NCBI GenBank assembly: GCA_021811025.1
Contig: JAJZPX010000051.1
Coordinates: 1-10,474, forward strand
Reading direction: 5' to 3'
Length of the DNA: 10,474 nucleotides
Source of the DNA: Actinomycetes bacterium
GTDB lineage: Bacteria > Actinomycetota > Coriobacteriia > Anaerosomatales > JAJZPX01
Below the pieces are notes generated by a model. The model ran no database searches, had not been told where the DNA came from, and was given only the letters and a program-made list of their open reading frames with translations. Of this stretch, positions 1 through 8,131 are shown piece by piece (the stretch's first letter is position 1; each line of letters opens with the position of its first letter). Position numbers and translations under genes: made by a program.

Positions 1-8
1 TCCGCCCG

Positions 9-52
9 CGGCGGTTGAGCTGCTCGCGGCAGCGAGTCCGCTCGAACCGCCG
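9..52. repeat. Imperfect long inverted repeat downstream of ileS
   Basis: The outer arms CGGCGGTT (9-16) and AACCGCCG (45-52) are exact complements. Inside them GAGC (17-20) pairs with GCTC (40-43), leaving one bulged G at 44, and CTCGC (23-27) pairs with GCGAG (32-36) around a GGCA loop. Together they can form one long stem-loop. No T-rich tract follows on either strand, so this is not a clear intrinsic terminator. It could be a transcript 3'-end structure or a dispersed palindromic element. What lies to its left is outside the window. Confidence 0.5.
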
Positions 53-53
53 T

Positions 54-82
54 GTCTCCGGCGGCTTCAGTCCGCCGGAGAC
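54..82 (-). terminator. Possible terminator hairpin after ileS
   Basis: A perfect 11-bp inverted repeat (arms 54-64 and 72-82, 7-base loop) begins 12 bases beyond the ileS stop codon. Its position and strength fit a transcript end for ileS. On the minus strand, however, the sequence after the stem (ACGGCGG) is not T-rich, so it does not meet the usual intrinsic-terminator rule. It may act with the second inverted repeat at 9-52, or serve only as a 3'-end stabilising structure. Confidence 0.4.
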
Positions 83-93
83 GATTCTATCAC

Positions 94-2865
<2,772 letters not shown>

Positions 2866-2894
2866 ACCCGCTCCTTCTTCCTGCTCGAGCGTGC

Positions 2895-2934
2895 AAAACG
2901 AAACGCGCCCGTCCCGATGTCGGGACGAAGCGCG
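2895..2934 (-). terminator. Regulated intrinsic terminator of the ileS T-box
   Basis: The RNA folds into a GC-rich stem with CGTCCCG and CGGGACG around an ACAT loop, extended by a CGCGC/GCGCG base, and is followed by TTTCGTTTT (2903-2895). The 5' arm of this stem includes the CGTCCC needed for the T-box antiterminator helix, so the two structures exclude each other. Uncharged tRNA-Ile should favour the antiterminator and allow ileS transcription. The U-tract ends about 20 bases before the ileS ribosome binding site. Confidence 0.85.
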
Positions 2935-3192
2935 CACATCCGCTCCGCGGTACCACCCGGCTTACGCGGCATCCACAGCCGCGTCACCTCGCCGCGATGT
3001 AACGGTCGCACCCGCCGGAGCCTACCGCCTGTGGTTGCCGTGACGGTCTTCCATCGCTGCGGCAACCACAGCCGCTCGATACGGGGCTGATAGGGTGATC
3101 TTCGCCGAGGCTGCCGCTCGCGGGCTCCCACCGTCCCCGCTCGCTTCGCAGAGCGCGTCCCTCGGCTACTCGTCCCCGTCGTAGCCTGTCGC
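2895..3192 (-). ncRNA. T-box riboswitch leader of ileS (isoleucine specific)
   Basis: This untranslated leader reads the charging state of tRNA-Ile. The base of stem I is ACGGGG (3179-3174) pairing with CCCCGT (3086-3081). The upper helix is GCCGAGG (3166-3160) pairing with CCTCGGC (3110-3104). Between them is the specifier loop, with GAGTA (an AGTA-type motif) on one side and GAAG-ATC-ACCC on the other; ATC (3099-3097) is an isoleucine codon. Further along are an 11-bp hairpin (arms 3060-3070 and 3030-3040) and a 7-bp hairpin (2978-2984 and 2964-2970). The T-box proper, GGGTGGTACCGCGGA, is at 2958-2944; its TGGT bulge complements the tRNA end ACCA. The segment CGTCCCG (2927-2921) can pair with the T-box to form the antiterminator or with CGGGACG to form the terminator. 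The exact 5' end is inferred from the predicted promoter. Confidence 0.93.
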
Positions 3193-3198
3193 CCGACA

Positions 3199-3228
3199 AG
3201 GTTAGCCGAGGCGGGCGGAACAGGTCAA
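3199..3228 (-). promoter_or_regulatory. Predicted promoter of the ileS T-box transcript
   Basis: On the minus strand TTGACC (3228-3223) is followed after 18 bases by TAACCT (3204-3199). The -35 matches the vegetative consensus at five of six positions, while the -10 is a weak match. Transcription would start near 3192, just before T-box stem I. The location fits a leader promoter well, but no other evidence supports it. Confidence 0.5.
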
Positions 3229-3283
3229 ACGACCGACGACGCGCGCGAAGGCCGGAGGCAAAGGCAAGGAGGACGCTTGGGGG

Positions 3284-3289
3284 TATAAC
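3284..3289 (+). promoter_or_regulatory. Possible -10 element for the DUF5658 gene
   Basis: TATAAC lies 30 bases upstream of the GTG start of the plus-strand membrane protein gene, in an otherwise very GC-rich stretch. It matches five of six positions of the -10 consensus. No good -35 is visible at the right distance; the AAGGCA at 3261-3266 is a poor match. The interval 3229-3319 thus seems to hold the start region of the divergent transcript. Confidence 0.35.
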
Positions 3290-3319
3290 CACGTCCCGGG
3301 GAGTTGGGAGGAGCGGAAC

Positions 3320-3757
3320 GTGGACTCAGCGGGCACGGTGGATGGTCGCCGGAGCGAACGACGGACGCAGGCCCGATTCGTGTGGCGCGAGCGGCGCTCG
3401 GGTTTCGACAGGCGTCGCCACGGCCCGGTCGTCAAGCGGCTTCTCGAGCTGCGCGACTCGCCCATCGCGCTACTGTCGCTGCTGGCGGCCGTGAACGTGC
3501 TGAACCTGCTCGACCAGCTCGCCACCACTCGCGCGCTCGCCGCCGGATTCGGCGAGGCCAATCCGGTCATGGCGGGGCTCATCTCTTTCGACCCGCGACT
3601 CGCGGCAATAGTCAAGATCACCGCCATCGCGGGAGTGAGCGGAGGAGTGTGGGCCTTGCGCCGCTACAAGGTCATCCTGGAGGTCGGCGTGCTCATGCTC
3701 CTCGTCTTCACGGCCGTGCTGCTCATCCACTTCGCCGGCTCAGCGTTCTTCTACTGA
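3320..3757 (+). CDS. DUF5658-like small membrane protein
   Basis: A protein of 145 aa with no known function, and the only plus-strand gene I accept here. Residues 1-40 are highly basic, with repeated Arg-Arg pairs including RRSGFDRR (26-33). They are followed by three hydrophobic segments at about 48-66, 94-113 and 117-137. The segment between helices 1 and 2 contains LNLLDQLAT and GEANPVMAGL (78-87); the EANP signature next to a helix rich in Leu, Asn and Asp resembles the DUF5658 family as I remember it, and a profile search would settle this. The GTG start is supported by a strong GGGAGGAG six bases upstream. It is divergent from ileS and convergent with the DUF167 gene, so it is probably a single-gene transcript. 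The basic N-terminus is probably cytoplasmic, which is inference from the positive-inside rule. Confidence 0.8.
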   Translation: MDSAGTVDGRRSERRTQARFVWRERRSGFDRRRHGPVVKRLLELRDSPIALLSLLAAVNVLNLLDQLATTRALAAGFGEANPVMAGLISFDPRLAAIVKITAIAGVSGGVWALRRYKVILEVGVLMLLVFTAVLLIHFAGSAFFY

Positions 3758-3787
3758 GCAACGCGCAGTGCCCGTTATCACGGGGGC

Positions 3788-4051
3788 TCAGAACGGGAAC
3801 GCCGCGGCGACATCCGATTCGGACAGCGTAGCGAACTCGACCGCCTTGTGACGCGACGACGAACCGCGCACCACGCTCACGGACGTCTTCGGCACGCGGG
3901 CGACCTTCGCGAGCAGCGCGCATACCGCGGCGTTCGCCCTGCCGCCCTCGGGCGGCACCGTGACGTGAACCGAGAGCTCTCCCTCTCGCCAGCCGACGAT
4001 TTCGTCGCGGCCTGCCCTGGGCATGACGAGGACGGCGAGCCGGGCGGGCAT
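3788..4051 (-). CDS. DUF167 / YggU family protein
   Basis: A small soluble protein of 87 aa in the DUF167 (YggU, UPF0235) family, whose role is unknown. Family marks are the N-terminal strand with VMPRAGRDEIVGW (9-21), the central PPEGGRANAAVCALLA (33-48) and the C-terminal VVRGSSSRHKAVE (60-72). Length is normal for the family. It begins 7 bases after the divIVA stop codon and lacks a clear Shine-Dalgarno sequence, so translation is probably coupled to divIVA. In Enterobacteria the same family gene follows yggT; here divIVA lies between the two. It is the last gene of the minus-strand run before the convergent membrane protein gene. Confidence 0.9.
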   Translation of the reverse strand: MPARLAVLVMPRAGRDEIVGWREGELSVHVTVPPEGGRANAAVCALLAKVARVPKTSVSVVRGSSSRHKAVEFATLSESDVAAAFPF

Positions 4052-4058
4052 GGCGCGG

Positions 4059-4811
4059 CTAGTCTATCTCCTCGATGTCGAGGTCGTCGTCGCGCTCGCC
4101 GGCGCCCCCGAACTTGAACTCGATCGGCTCCCCGAACGCGGGCGCTTCCGCCACGGGCTCGGGAGCGGCAGCCTCGCCGAGGTGGATGCTGGTCACGAAG
4201 CCCGACGCCGGCGGCTCGTCGTCCACCGGCGCTTCGCTGCGGACCGGCTCGGCGACGGGGACCGCCGCGGGCTCGGCGAACGGGGCGGGGTCGGGCACCG
4301 CGGCCAGCGGGACGACGGGCTGGTACTCCTCGGCCGGCTCGGCCGCGAGTGCGGCGATGTCGGCGGGAACGGCGATCTCTCCGATGTTGCGCATGTGCTC
4401 GTCGAGCAGCGCGCGGAACCGCGCCCGGAAGTCCTCCTCGGCCTGCTTTATGCGCGCGAACTCGGCCTGCACCTTCTGCTTCTCCCCCAGCGCCGCGTGG
4501 ACGAGCTCCTTCGCCTTTAGCTCCGCGTCGCGGAGCATGAGCTCGGCCTCCTTATGCGCCTTGTTCACGATGTCCTCGGCGGACTGCTGCGCCGCGAGCA
4601 TGGTGTTGTGAAGCGTACGCTCCATCTCGGCGTATCCGCGAAGCTTCTCGTTGGCCGCCTCGAGCTTCTCGTTCAGGTCGATGTTCTCCTTGAAGAGCCG
4701 CTCGAACTCGTCGGCGACCTCATCGAGAAACTGGTCGACCTCCTCCTCCGAGTAGCCGCGGAGCGAATGGCGGAACTCCTTGTGGTGGATGTCGAGGGGA
4801 GTCAGCTTCAC
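4059..4811 (-). CDS. divIVA: DivIVA-family polar/septal scaffold protein
   Basis: A coiled-coil protein of 250 aa that binds curved membrane at poles and division sites and recruits growth or division partners. Residues 1-40 form the membrane-binding DivIVA domain, starting MKLTPLDIHHKEF and containing RGYSEEEVDQFLDEV (18-32). Leu17-Arg18 align with the Phe17-Arg18 membrane-insertion pair of Bacillus subtilis DivIVA. A long heptad-rich, charged coiled coil runs from about 32 to 142. The rest (about 145-250) is a low-complexity tail rich in Pro, Ala, Glu and Val that ends in a strongly acidic DDDLDIEEID; such tails vary widely in the family. It starts at GTG; AGGAAGG lies 10 bases upstream and GGAG only 2 bases upstream, so the ribosome site is unusual. 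It lies 28 bases downstream of yggT in the division cluster. Confidence 0.95.
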   Translation of the reverse strand: MKLTPLDIHHKEFRHSLRGYSEEEVDQFLDEVADEFERLFKENIDLNEKLEAANEKLRGYAEMERTLHNTMLAAQQSAEDIVNKAHKEAELMLRDAELKAKELVHAALGEKQKVQAEFARIKQAEEDFRARFRALLDEHMRNIGEIAVPADIAALAAEPAEEYQPVVPLAAVPDPAPFAEPAAVPVAEPVRSEAPVDDEPPASGFVTSIHLGEAAAPEPVAEAPAFGEPIEFKFGGAGERDDDLDIEEID

Positions 4812-4839
4812 TTCTCCGGTTCCTTCCTAGAAGAGCGGC

Positions 4840-5133
4840 CTACCAAGAACCGGCGAGCAACCGAACGATCATCTGCCCGCCAATCTGTAGAACGAGTATC
4901 GCAACGAACGGGGAGAAGTCCAGTCCCGCTCCTCCGATCGCCGTTTGAGGCAGGATGCGCCGGAACAGCCCGATGTACGGCTCGCAGATCGAGCCCAGGA
5001 CGCGGTAGACGTCGAGCAGGACGCCGCCCCTGATCTGGAACCACGACATCAGCACGTACACGAACAACAGCAGCGTGTAGAAAGATATGAGCCGACCCAG
5101 CAGGTCGGCGAGAGACATCCCGAACGGCAACAC
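4840..5133 (-). CDS. YggT family membrane protein
   Basis: A small integral membrane protein of 97 aa in the YggT (YlmG) family, linked in other organisms to membrane or nucleoid organisation and division, with no defined biochemical activity. Two hydrophobic helices lie at about 10-32 and 74-93. Between them is the family signature EPYIGLFRRILP (51-62), followed by GLDFSPFVAILVLQ. The GTG start immediately follows the proC stop codon (TAG-GTG), and AAGGAG sits 9 bases upstream inside the end of proC. The later ATG at residue 6 lacks a well-placed ribosome site. Translation is probably coupled to proC. Family assignment is firm, function is not. Confidence 0.93.
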   Translation of the reverse strand: MLPFGMSLADLLGRLISFYTLLLFVYVLMSWFQIRGGVLLDVYRVLGSICEPYIGLFRRILPQTAIGGAGLDFSPFVAILVLQIGGQMIVRLLAGSW

Positions 5134-5943
5134 CTACGCCAGCTCCTTCGCTCGCTTCACGGCGGCGGCTACTGCGGCTGCCAGGGCCGCGCGGAAGCCA
5201 CCGGCCTCCAACGCCTCGAGTGCAGCGATAGTCGTGCCGCCTGGGCTGCTCACCGCGTCCACGAGCTGCTCGGGGTGCTGGCCGGTCCCGTCGATGAGGT
5301 CCGCGGTGCCGCGGAGCGTCTGCACTGCGAGCTGCTGTGCCACCTGGCGCGGCAGCCCGTGACGGACGCCCGCGCGCGAGAGCGCATCGACGAAGAGCGC
5401 GACGTAGGCGGGGCCCGAGCCGGAGATGGCCGCGGCCGCGTCCTGGTAGCGTTCCTCGAGCACGATCGCCTCTCCGAGCGCGGCGAACAGCGATCGCACG
5501 TACTCCGCCTGCTCGGCGGTGGCCTCGCTGCCCCCTGAGACGACGCTCATCGCCTGCCCGACGAGCGCGGGAGTGTTCGGCATGACGCGCACCACAGCGG
5601 TGCCGGACGGGAGATTGGACTCGAGGCGGGAGCAGCTCACGCCCGCGGCGATCGAGACGACGAGCGCGTCCGGCGGGAGCGCGGGCGCGAGATCCGCGAC
5701 GACCGCGTCCATCACCTGCGGCTTCACAGCGAGGAGCACGGTGGCGGCGCCGCGCAGCGCGGCGCCGGCGGACGACACCACCCGCACGCCGTACGTCGAA
5801 GCGAGCACGTCGCGCCGGGCCACGTCGGGCTCGGCGACGGCGATCGCGCCGGCGGGCACGAACTCGGCGGCGAGCAGGCCACCGACGATCGCCTCGCCCA
5901 TCCGGCCGCCCCCGATGACGGCGAGAGTCGTCGCGTCCGTCAA
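5134..5943 (-). CDS. proC: Pyrroline-5-carboxylate reductase
   Basis: Catalyses the last step of proline synthesis, the NAD(P)H-dependent reduction of 1-pyrroline-5-carboxylate to L-proline, in the cytoplasm. The 269-aa product has an N-terminal Rossmann fold with GGGRMGEAIVGG (11-22), then VKPQ (73-76) and MPNTP (121-125). The C-terminal dimerisation/active-site domain carries SGSGPAY (174-180) and the proC signature DAVSSPGGTT (229-238). Length and motifs are those of an active enzyme. The start is TTG, preceded by GGAGGGG with 7-base spacing; no ATG or GTG fits the N-terminus as well. It sits between sepF (25-base gap) and yggT (no gap). This place in a division cluster is known from other phyla (the yggS-proC-yggT order in Pseudomonas) and does not imply a division role. 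Confidence 0.96.
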   Translation of the reverse strand: MTDATTLAVIGGGRMGEAIVGGLLAAEFVPAGAIAVAEPDVARRDVLASTYGVRVVSSAGAALRGAATVLLAVKPQVMDAVVADLAPALPPDALVVSIAAGVSCSRLESNLPSGTAVVRVMPNTPALVGQAMSVVSGGSEATAEQAEYVRSLFAALGEAIVLEERYQDAAAAISGSGPAYVALFVDALSRAGVRHGLPRQVAQQLAVQTLRGTADLIDGTGQHPEQLVDAVSSPGGTTIAALEALEAGGFRAALAAAVAAAVKRAKELA

Positions 5944-5968
5944 CCTCGTGCCCCTCCCTGAAGACGTG

Positions 5969-6550
5969 TCAGCCGTCGATGCTGAAAAGGCCCTTGTCGC
6001 GCAGCCGCTGACGGTCCTGCGCGGACACGGAGACGTTGGCCGGCGTGAGCATGAAGACGCGATCCGCCACCTTCTGCAACCCCCCGTCGAGACCGTAGGT
6101 CAGCCCCGACGCGAAGTCGATCAGCCGCTTGGCGAGATCCGGATCCGTGGACGTCAGGTTCATGATCACCGGCACGCCGGCCTTGAGCTTGTCCGCTATG
6201 GTCTGCACCTCCGCGAAGCTGCGAGGCTCGCTGATGTGCATCTTCACCTGAGGTGAAGCACCCTGCCCCTGCTCCGGCTCGCCCCACGCGGAGCTCACCG
6301 CCCGCAGGCCCTCGCGGCCGCCGCGCTCGCGGCCGAAGGCTTCGCGCGGCCGTGCCGCCGGCTCAGCTCCGCGGTCGACACGCCTCACCGAGGTCGACGA
6401 GTCGCCGTAGGGGCTCTCGTAGCGGGCGTCGGCCGAGGGATCGTCGTCGTAGTCGTCCTCCTGGTAGCCGCGACGCTCGTAGTCGTCGTATTCCTCGTCG
6501 TAGTCGTCAGCGAGGCCCAGGATGACCTTCGCGCGATGCCAGAAACCCAC
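5969..6550 (-). CDS. sepF: SepF cell division protein
   Basis: SepF anchors FtsZ to the membrane and aligns filaments at the septum in Gram-positive bacteria and Cyanobacteria. The 193-aa product begins with the amphipathic helix MGFWHRAKVILGL (1-13) used for membrane binding. An acidic, Tyr- and Asp-rich linker (about 15-50) and an Arg/Gly-rich stretch (56-85) follow. The conserved SepF domain spans about 101-178 and includes MNLTSTDPDLAKRLIDFASG (130-149) and the glycine-rich GLTYGLDG (149-156). The start is GTG, with AGGAG 6 bases upstream. About 150 bases separate it from yggS, the longest gap in the cluster; the gap holds two strong inverted repeats, so sepF may begin a separate transcript. 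The proteins fit a standard FtsZ-SepF-DivIVA division system; ftsZ itself is not in the window. Confidence 0.95.
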   Translation of the reverse strand: MGFWHRAKVILGLADDYDEEYDDYERRGYQEDDYDDDPSADARYESPYGDSSTSVRRVDRGAEPAARPREAFGRERGGREGLRAVSSAWGEPEQGQGASPQVKMHISEPRSFAEVQTIADKLKAGVPVIMNLTSTDPDLAKRLIDFASGLTYGLDGGLQKVADRVFMLTPANVSVSAQDRQRLRDKGLFSIDG

Positions 6551-6600
6551 GTCGCTCTCCTAGCGTCGGATCGCATGCCGACGGCCGCCCGTCTCCCGAC

Positions 6601-6641
6601 GCGGCTTCAGCTGCGAGCGAAGCGAGTCAGCTGGAAGCCGC
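6601..6641. repeat. Inverted repeat in the yggS-sepF gap
   Basis: The arms are GCGGCTTCAGCTG (6601-6613) and CAGCTGGAAGCCGC (6628-6641). They pair along their length with one bulged base, around a 14-base loop that contains GCGAAGCGAG. The stem would lie in the sepF leader or at the end of the phoU-yggS transcript. No T-tract follows on either strand. The first ten bases, GCGGCTTCAG, recur at 61-70 beside the inverted repeats after ileS, which hints at a small dispersed palindromic element. Confidence 0.6.
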
Positions 6642-6643
6642 GT

Positions 6644-6671
6644 GCCCATGACGGCACAGTCCGTCATGGGC
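6644..6671. repeat. Perfect 11-bp inverted repeat in the yggS-sepF gap
   Basis: GCCCATGACGG (6644-6654) and CCGTCATGGGC (6661-6671) are exact complements around a 6-base loop. The repeat lies 28 bases past the yggS stop codon, immediately next to the repeat at 6601-6641. It could be a Rho-independent-like stop for the phoU-yggS transcript, although no T-run follows, or a protein-binding palindrome in front of sepF. A weak -10-like TAAAGT sits just before it on the minus strand (6678-6673). Confidence 0.6.
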
Positions 6672-6699
6672 TACTTTACACCAGCCGGCGCCGCCTCGG

Positions 6700-7380
6700 T
6701 CACCTGCCGAAGATCGCCCTGCCGACGCGCACGATGGTCGCTCCCTCCTCCACCGCCTGAGCGAAGTCGTTCGTCATGCCCATCGACAGCTCGGTGAGGT
6801 CGTGCGTGCCGATGCGAAGGCCCTGCAGGCGCTCGAGCAGATTGCGGAGCTCCCGGAACACCCATCGCACGTCTTCGCCCTTCCGGACGAGCGGCGCCAT
6901 CGTCATGAGCCCTCGCACCTCGACGTTGCCGAGATCGCGCGCGGACCGGAGCGCGTCCGCCAGCTCGTCCGGCGCGAAACCGTGCTTGCTCTCCTCGCCC
7001 GACACGTTGACCTCGAGCAGCACCGGCTGGACGACGCGCGCGTCGAGCGCGTGCCGGTCGATCGCGCGCAGCAGCTTGATGCTGTCGACCGAGTGGATCA
7101 GGTGCGCGCGCCCCACCACGTCTCGCGCCTTGTTGCTCTGAAGCGTCCCGATGAAGTGCCATCGCTCGCCCGGGAACAGCGCGTGCTTCCCGACGAACTC
7201 CTGAACGCGATTCTCGCCGAAGTCGTGGCACCCTGCCGCGATGGCCTGCTGCACTTCCGCCACACCGACGGTCTTCGTCACCGCGACGATGCGAACGTCC
7301 TCCGGGTCCCTGCCCGCGACATCCGCGGCGTCCGCCACCTGCCGCCGCACCGCCTCCAGGCGCGCGGCGATGGCCCCCAT
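6700..7380 (-). CDS. yggS: YggS-type PLP-binding protein (pyridoxal phosphate homeostasis)
   Basis: A member of the YggS/PROSC/YlmE family: a single-domain alanine racemase-like TIM barrel that binds pyridoxal 5'-phosphate and keeps its free level and amino-acid pools balanced. No catalytic reaction is established for the family. The 226-aa product has the PLP lysine in AVTKTVG (33-39, Lys36, the same number as in E. coli YggS), then DFGENRVQE (53-61), HFIGTLQSNK (75-84), LEVNVSGEESKHG (122-134), RGLMTM (156-161), SMGMTNDF (199-206) and phosphate-binding VGRAIFG (219-225). The ATG start has GAGGGG 8 bases upstream. It follows the phoU stop by only 5 bases, and its ribosome site overlaps the end of phoU, so the two are probably cotranscribed. 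sepF comes next. Confidence 0.95.
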   Translation of the reverse strand: MGAIAARLEAVRRQVADAADVAGRDPEDVRIVAVTKTVGVAEVQQAIAAGCHDFGENRVQEFVGKHALFPGERWHFIGTLQSNKARDVVGRAHLIHSVDSIKLLRAIDRHALDARVVQPVLLEVNVSGEESKHGFAPDELADALRSARDLGNVEVRGLMTMAPLVRKGEDVRWVFRELRNLLERLQGLRIGTHDLTELSMGMTNDFAQAVEEGATIVRVGRAIFGR

Positions 7381-7385
7381 GACGG

Positions 7386-8051
7386 CTACCCCTCTTCCGA
7401 CTCGATCGTGTTCACGTCGAAGTCGCCGGTCACGAGGTAGGTGATGCGCTCGCCGATATCAACGGCGTTGTCGGCGATCCGCTCCAGGTACCTCGACGCC
7501 ATCACCATCGACGACGCCCACTCGATCTCGTCCTCGTCCGTGAGCCGGGCAAGCTCGCGGAAGAACTGCTTGTACAAGTGGTCGATCGGCTCGTCGAGCT
7601 CGGGGAGCTTGCGAGCCAGCTCGAGGTCGTAGCGGTCGAGGGCGTCGATCATGGCCTCCAGAACGCGGTAGACGAGGTTGCCCTGCGCCTGGATGAGGTC
7701 GTACAGCGTCTGTGGGCCGCGGCGGTTCGCCGTCCGGCGCGCCGCCTTCGCCAGGTTCACGTCGAGGTCGCCCATGCGCTCCATGTGCATCGCCATGTAC
7801 GTGAGCGAATGGATCAGGCGCAGGTCGCGCGCCACCGGGAACTGCGTCGCGATGATCTCAAGCGAGCGCTCCTCGACGCCGAGGCACCGGCGGTCGACCT
7901 CGTCCTCGGTCTCCAGCACCTTCTCCACCAGGTCCATGTCGCCCTCGACGAGCGCGCGGACGGCGTCCTTCGTGCTGGACAGGATGATCCGCCCGATGAG
8001 GAGCGTCTCCATCTTGAGGTCCTTCAGGTCCTGTCTGAAGCTCTCGCGCAT
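7386..8051 (-). CDS. phoU: Phosphate signalling complex protein PhoU
   Basis: A cytoplasmic protein of 221 aa that couples the Pst transporter to the Pho two-component system and limits phosphate uptake. It is all-helical, built from two three-helix PhoU repeats. Each carries the metal-binding pattern: ERMGDLDVNLA (91-101, Glu91-Asp95-Asn99) and LERIADNAVDIGE (189-201, Glu190-Asp194-Asp198). The start MRESFRQDLKDLK fits the family. Although the reading frame is open much further upstream, that part runs through pstB in another frame and is not PhoU-like. GGGAG lies 10 bases before the ATG. The gene is 80 bases downstream of pstB, with a perfect TATAAT in the gap, and is nearly fused to yggS downstream. 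Confidence 0.96.
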   Translation of the reverse strand: MRESFRQDLKDLKMETLLIGRIILSSTKDAVRALVEGDMDLVEKVLETEDEVDRRCLGVEERSLEIIATQFPVARDLRLIHSLTYMAMHMERMGDLDVNLAKAARRTANRRGPQTLYDLIQAQGNLVYRVLEAMIDALDRYDLELARKLPELDEPIDHLYKQFFRELARLTDEDEIEWASSMVMASRYLERIADNAVDIGERITYLVTGDFDVNTIESEEG

Positions 8052-8091
8052 CCTCGTTCCGCTCCCTCTCCGACGACCCCCGCGTACAGCC

Positions 8092-8097
8092 ATTATA
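8092..8097 (-). promoter_or_regulatory. Possible phoU promoter (-10 TATAAT)
   Basis: In the 80-base gap between pstB and phoU the minus strand carries a perfect TATAAT, which stands out in this GC-rich sequence. Transcription would start about 34 bases before the phoU ATG. The -35 is unclear: TTGGCT is present but 20 bases away, longer than usual. If used, the promoter would drive phoU and yggS independently of phosphate-controlled pst transcription. Confidence 0.4.
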
Positions 8098-8131
8098 ACC
8101 GTGAGCAGCGGGACCGAAGCCAAGTCGCGGC

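Noticed and set aside
2866..2937. Upstream ATG extension of ileS by 24 residues
   Set aside because: The extension overlaps the T-box terminator hairpin, has no family similarity, and the GTG at 2865 has a ribosome site and gives the normal N-terminus.
3771..3784. Small hairpin CCCGT-TATC-ACGGG between the convergent DUF5658 and DUF167 genes
   Set aside because: The position suits a two-way terminator, but a 5-bp stem with no T-tract on either side is too weak to call.
6673..6710. Promoter for sepF (TAAAGT with GTGACC upstream)
   Set aside because: Spacing is 19 bases and both hexamers are poor; mentioned only as a weak possibility next to the inverted repeats.
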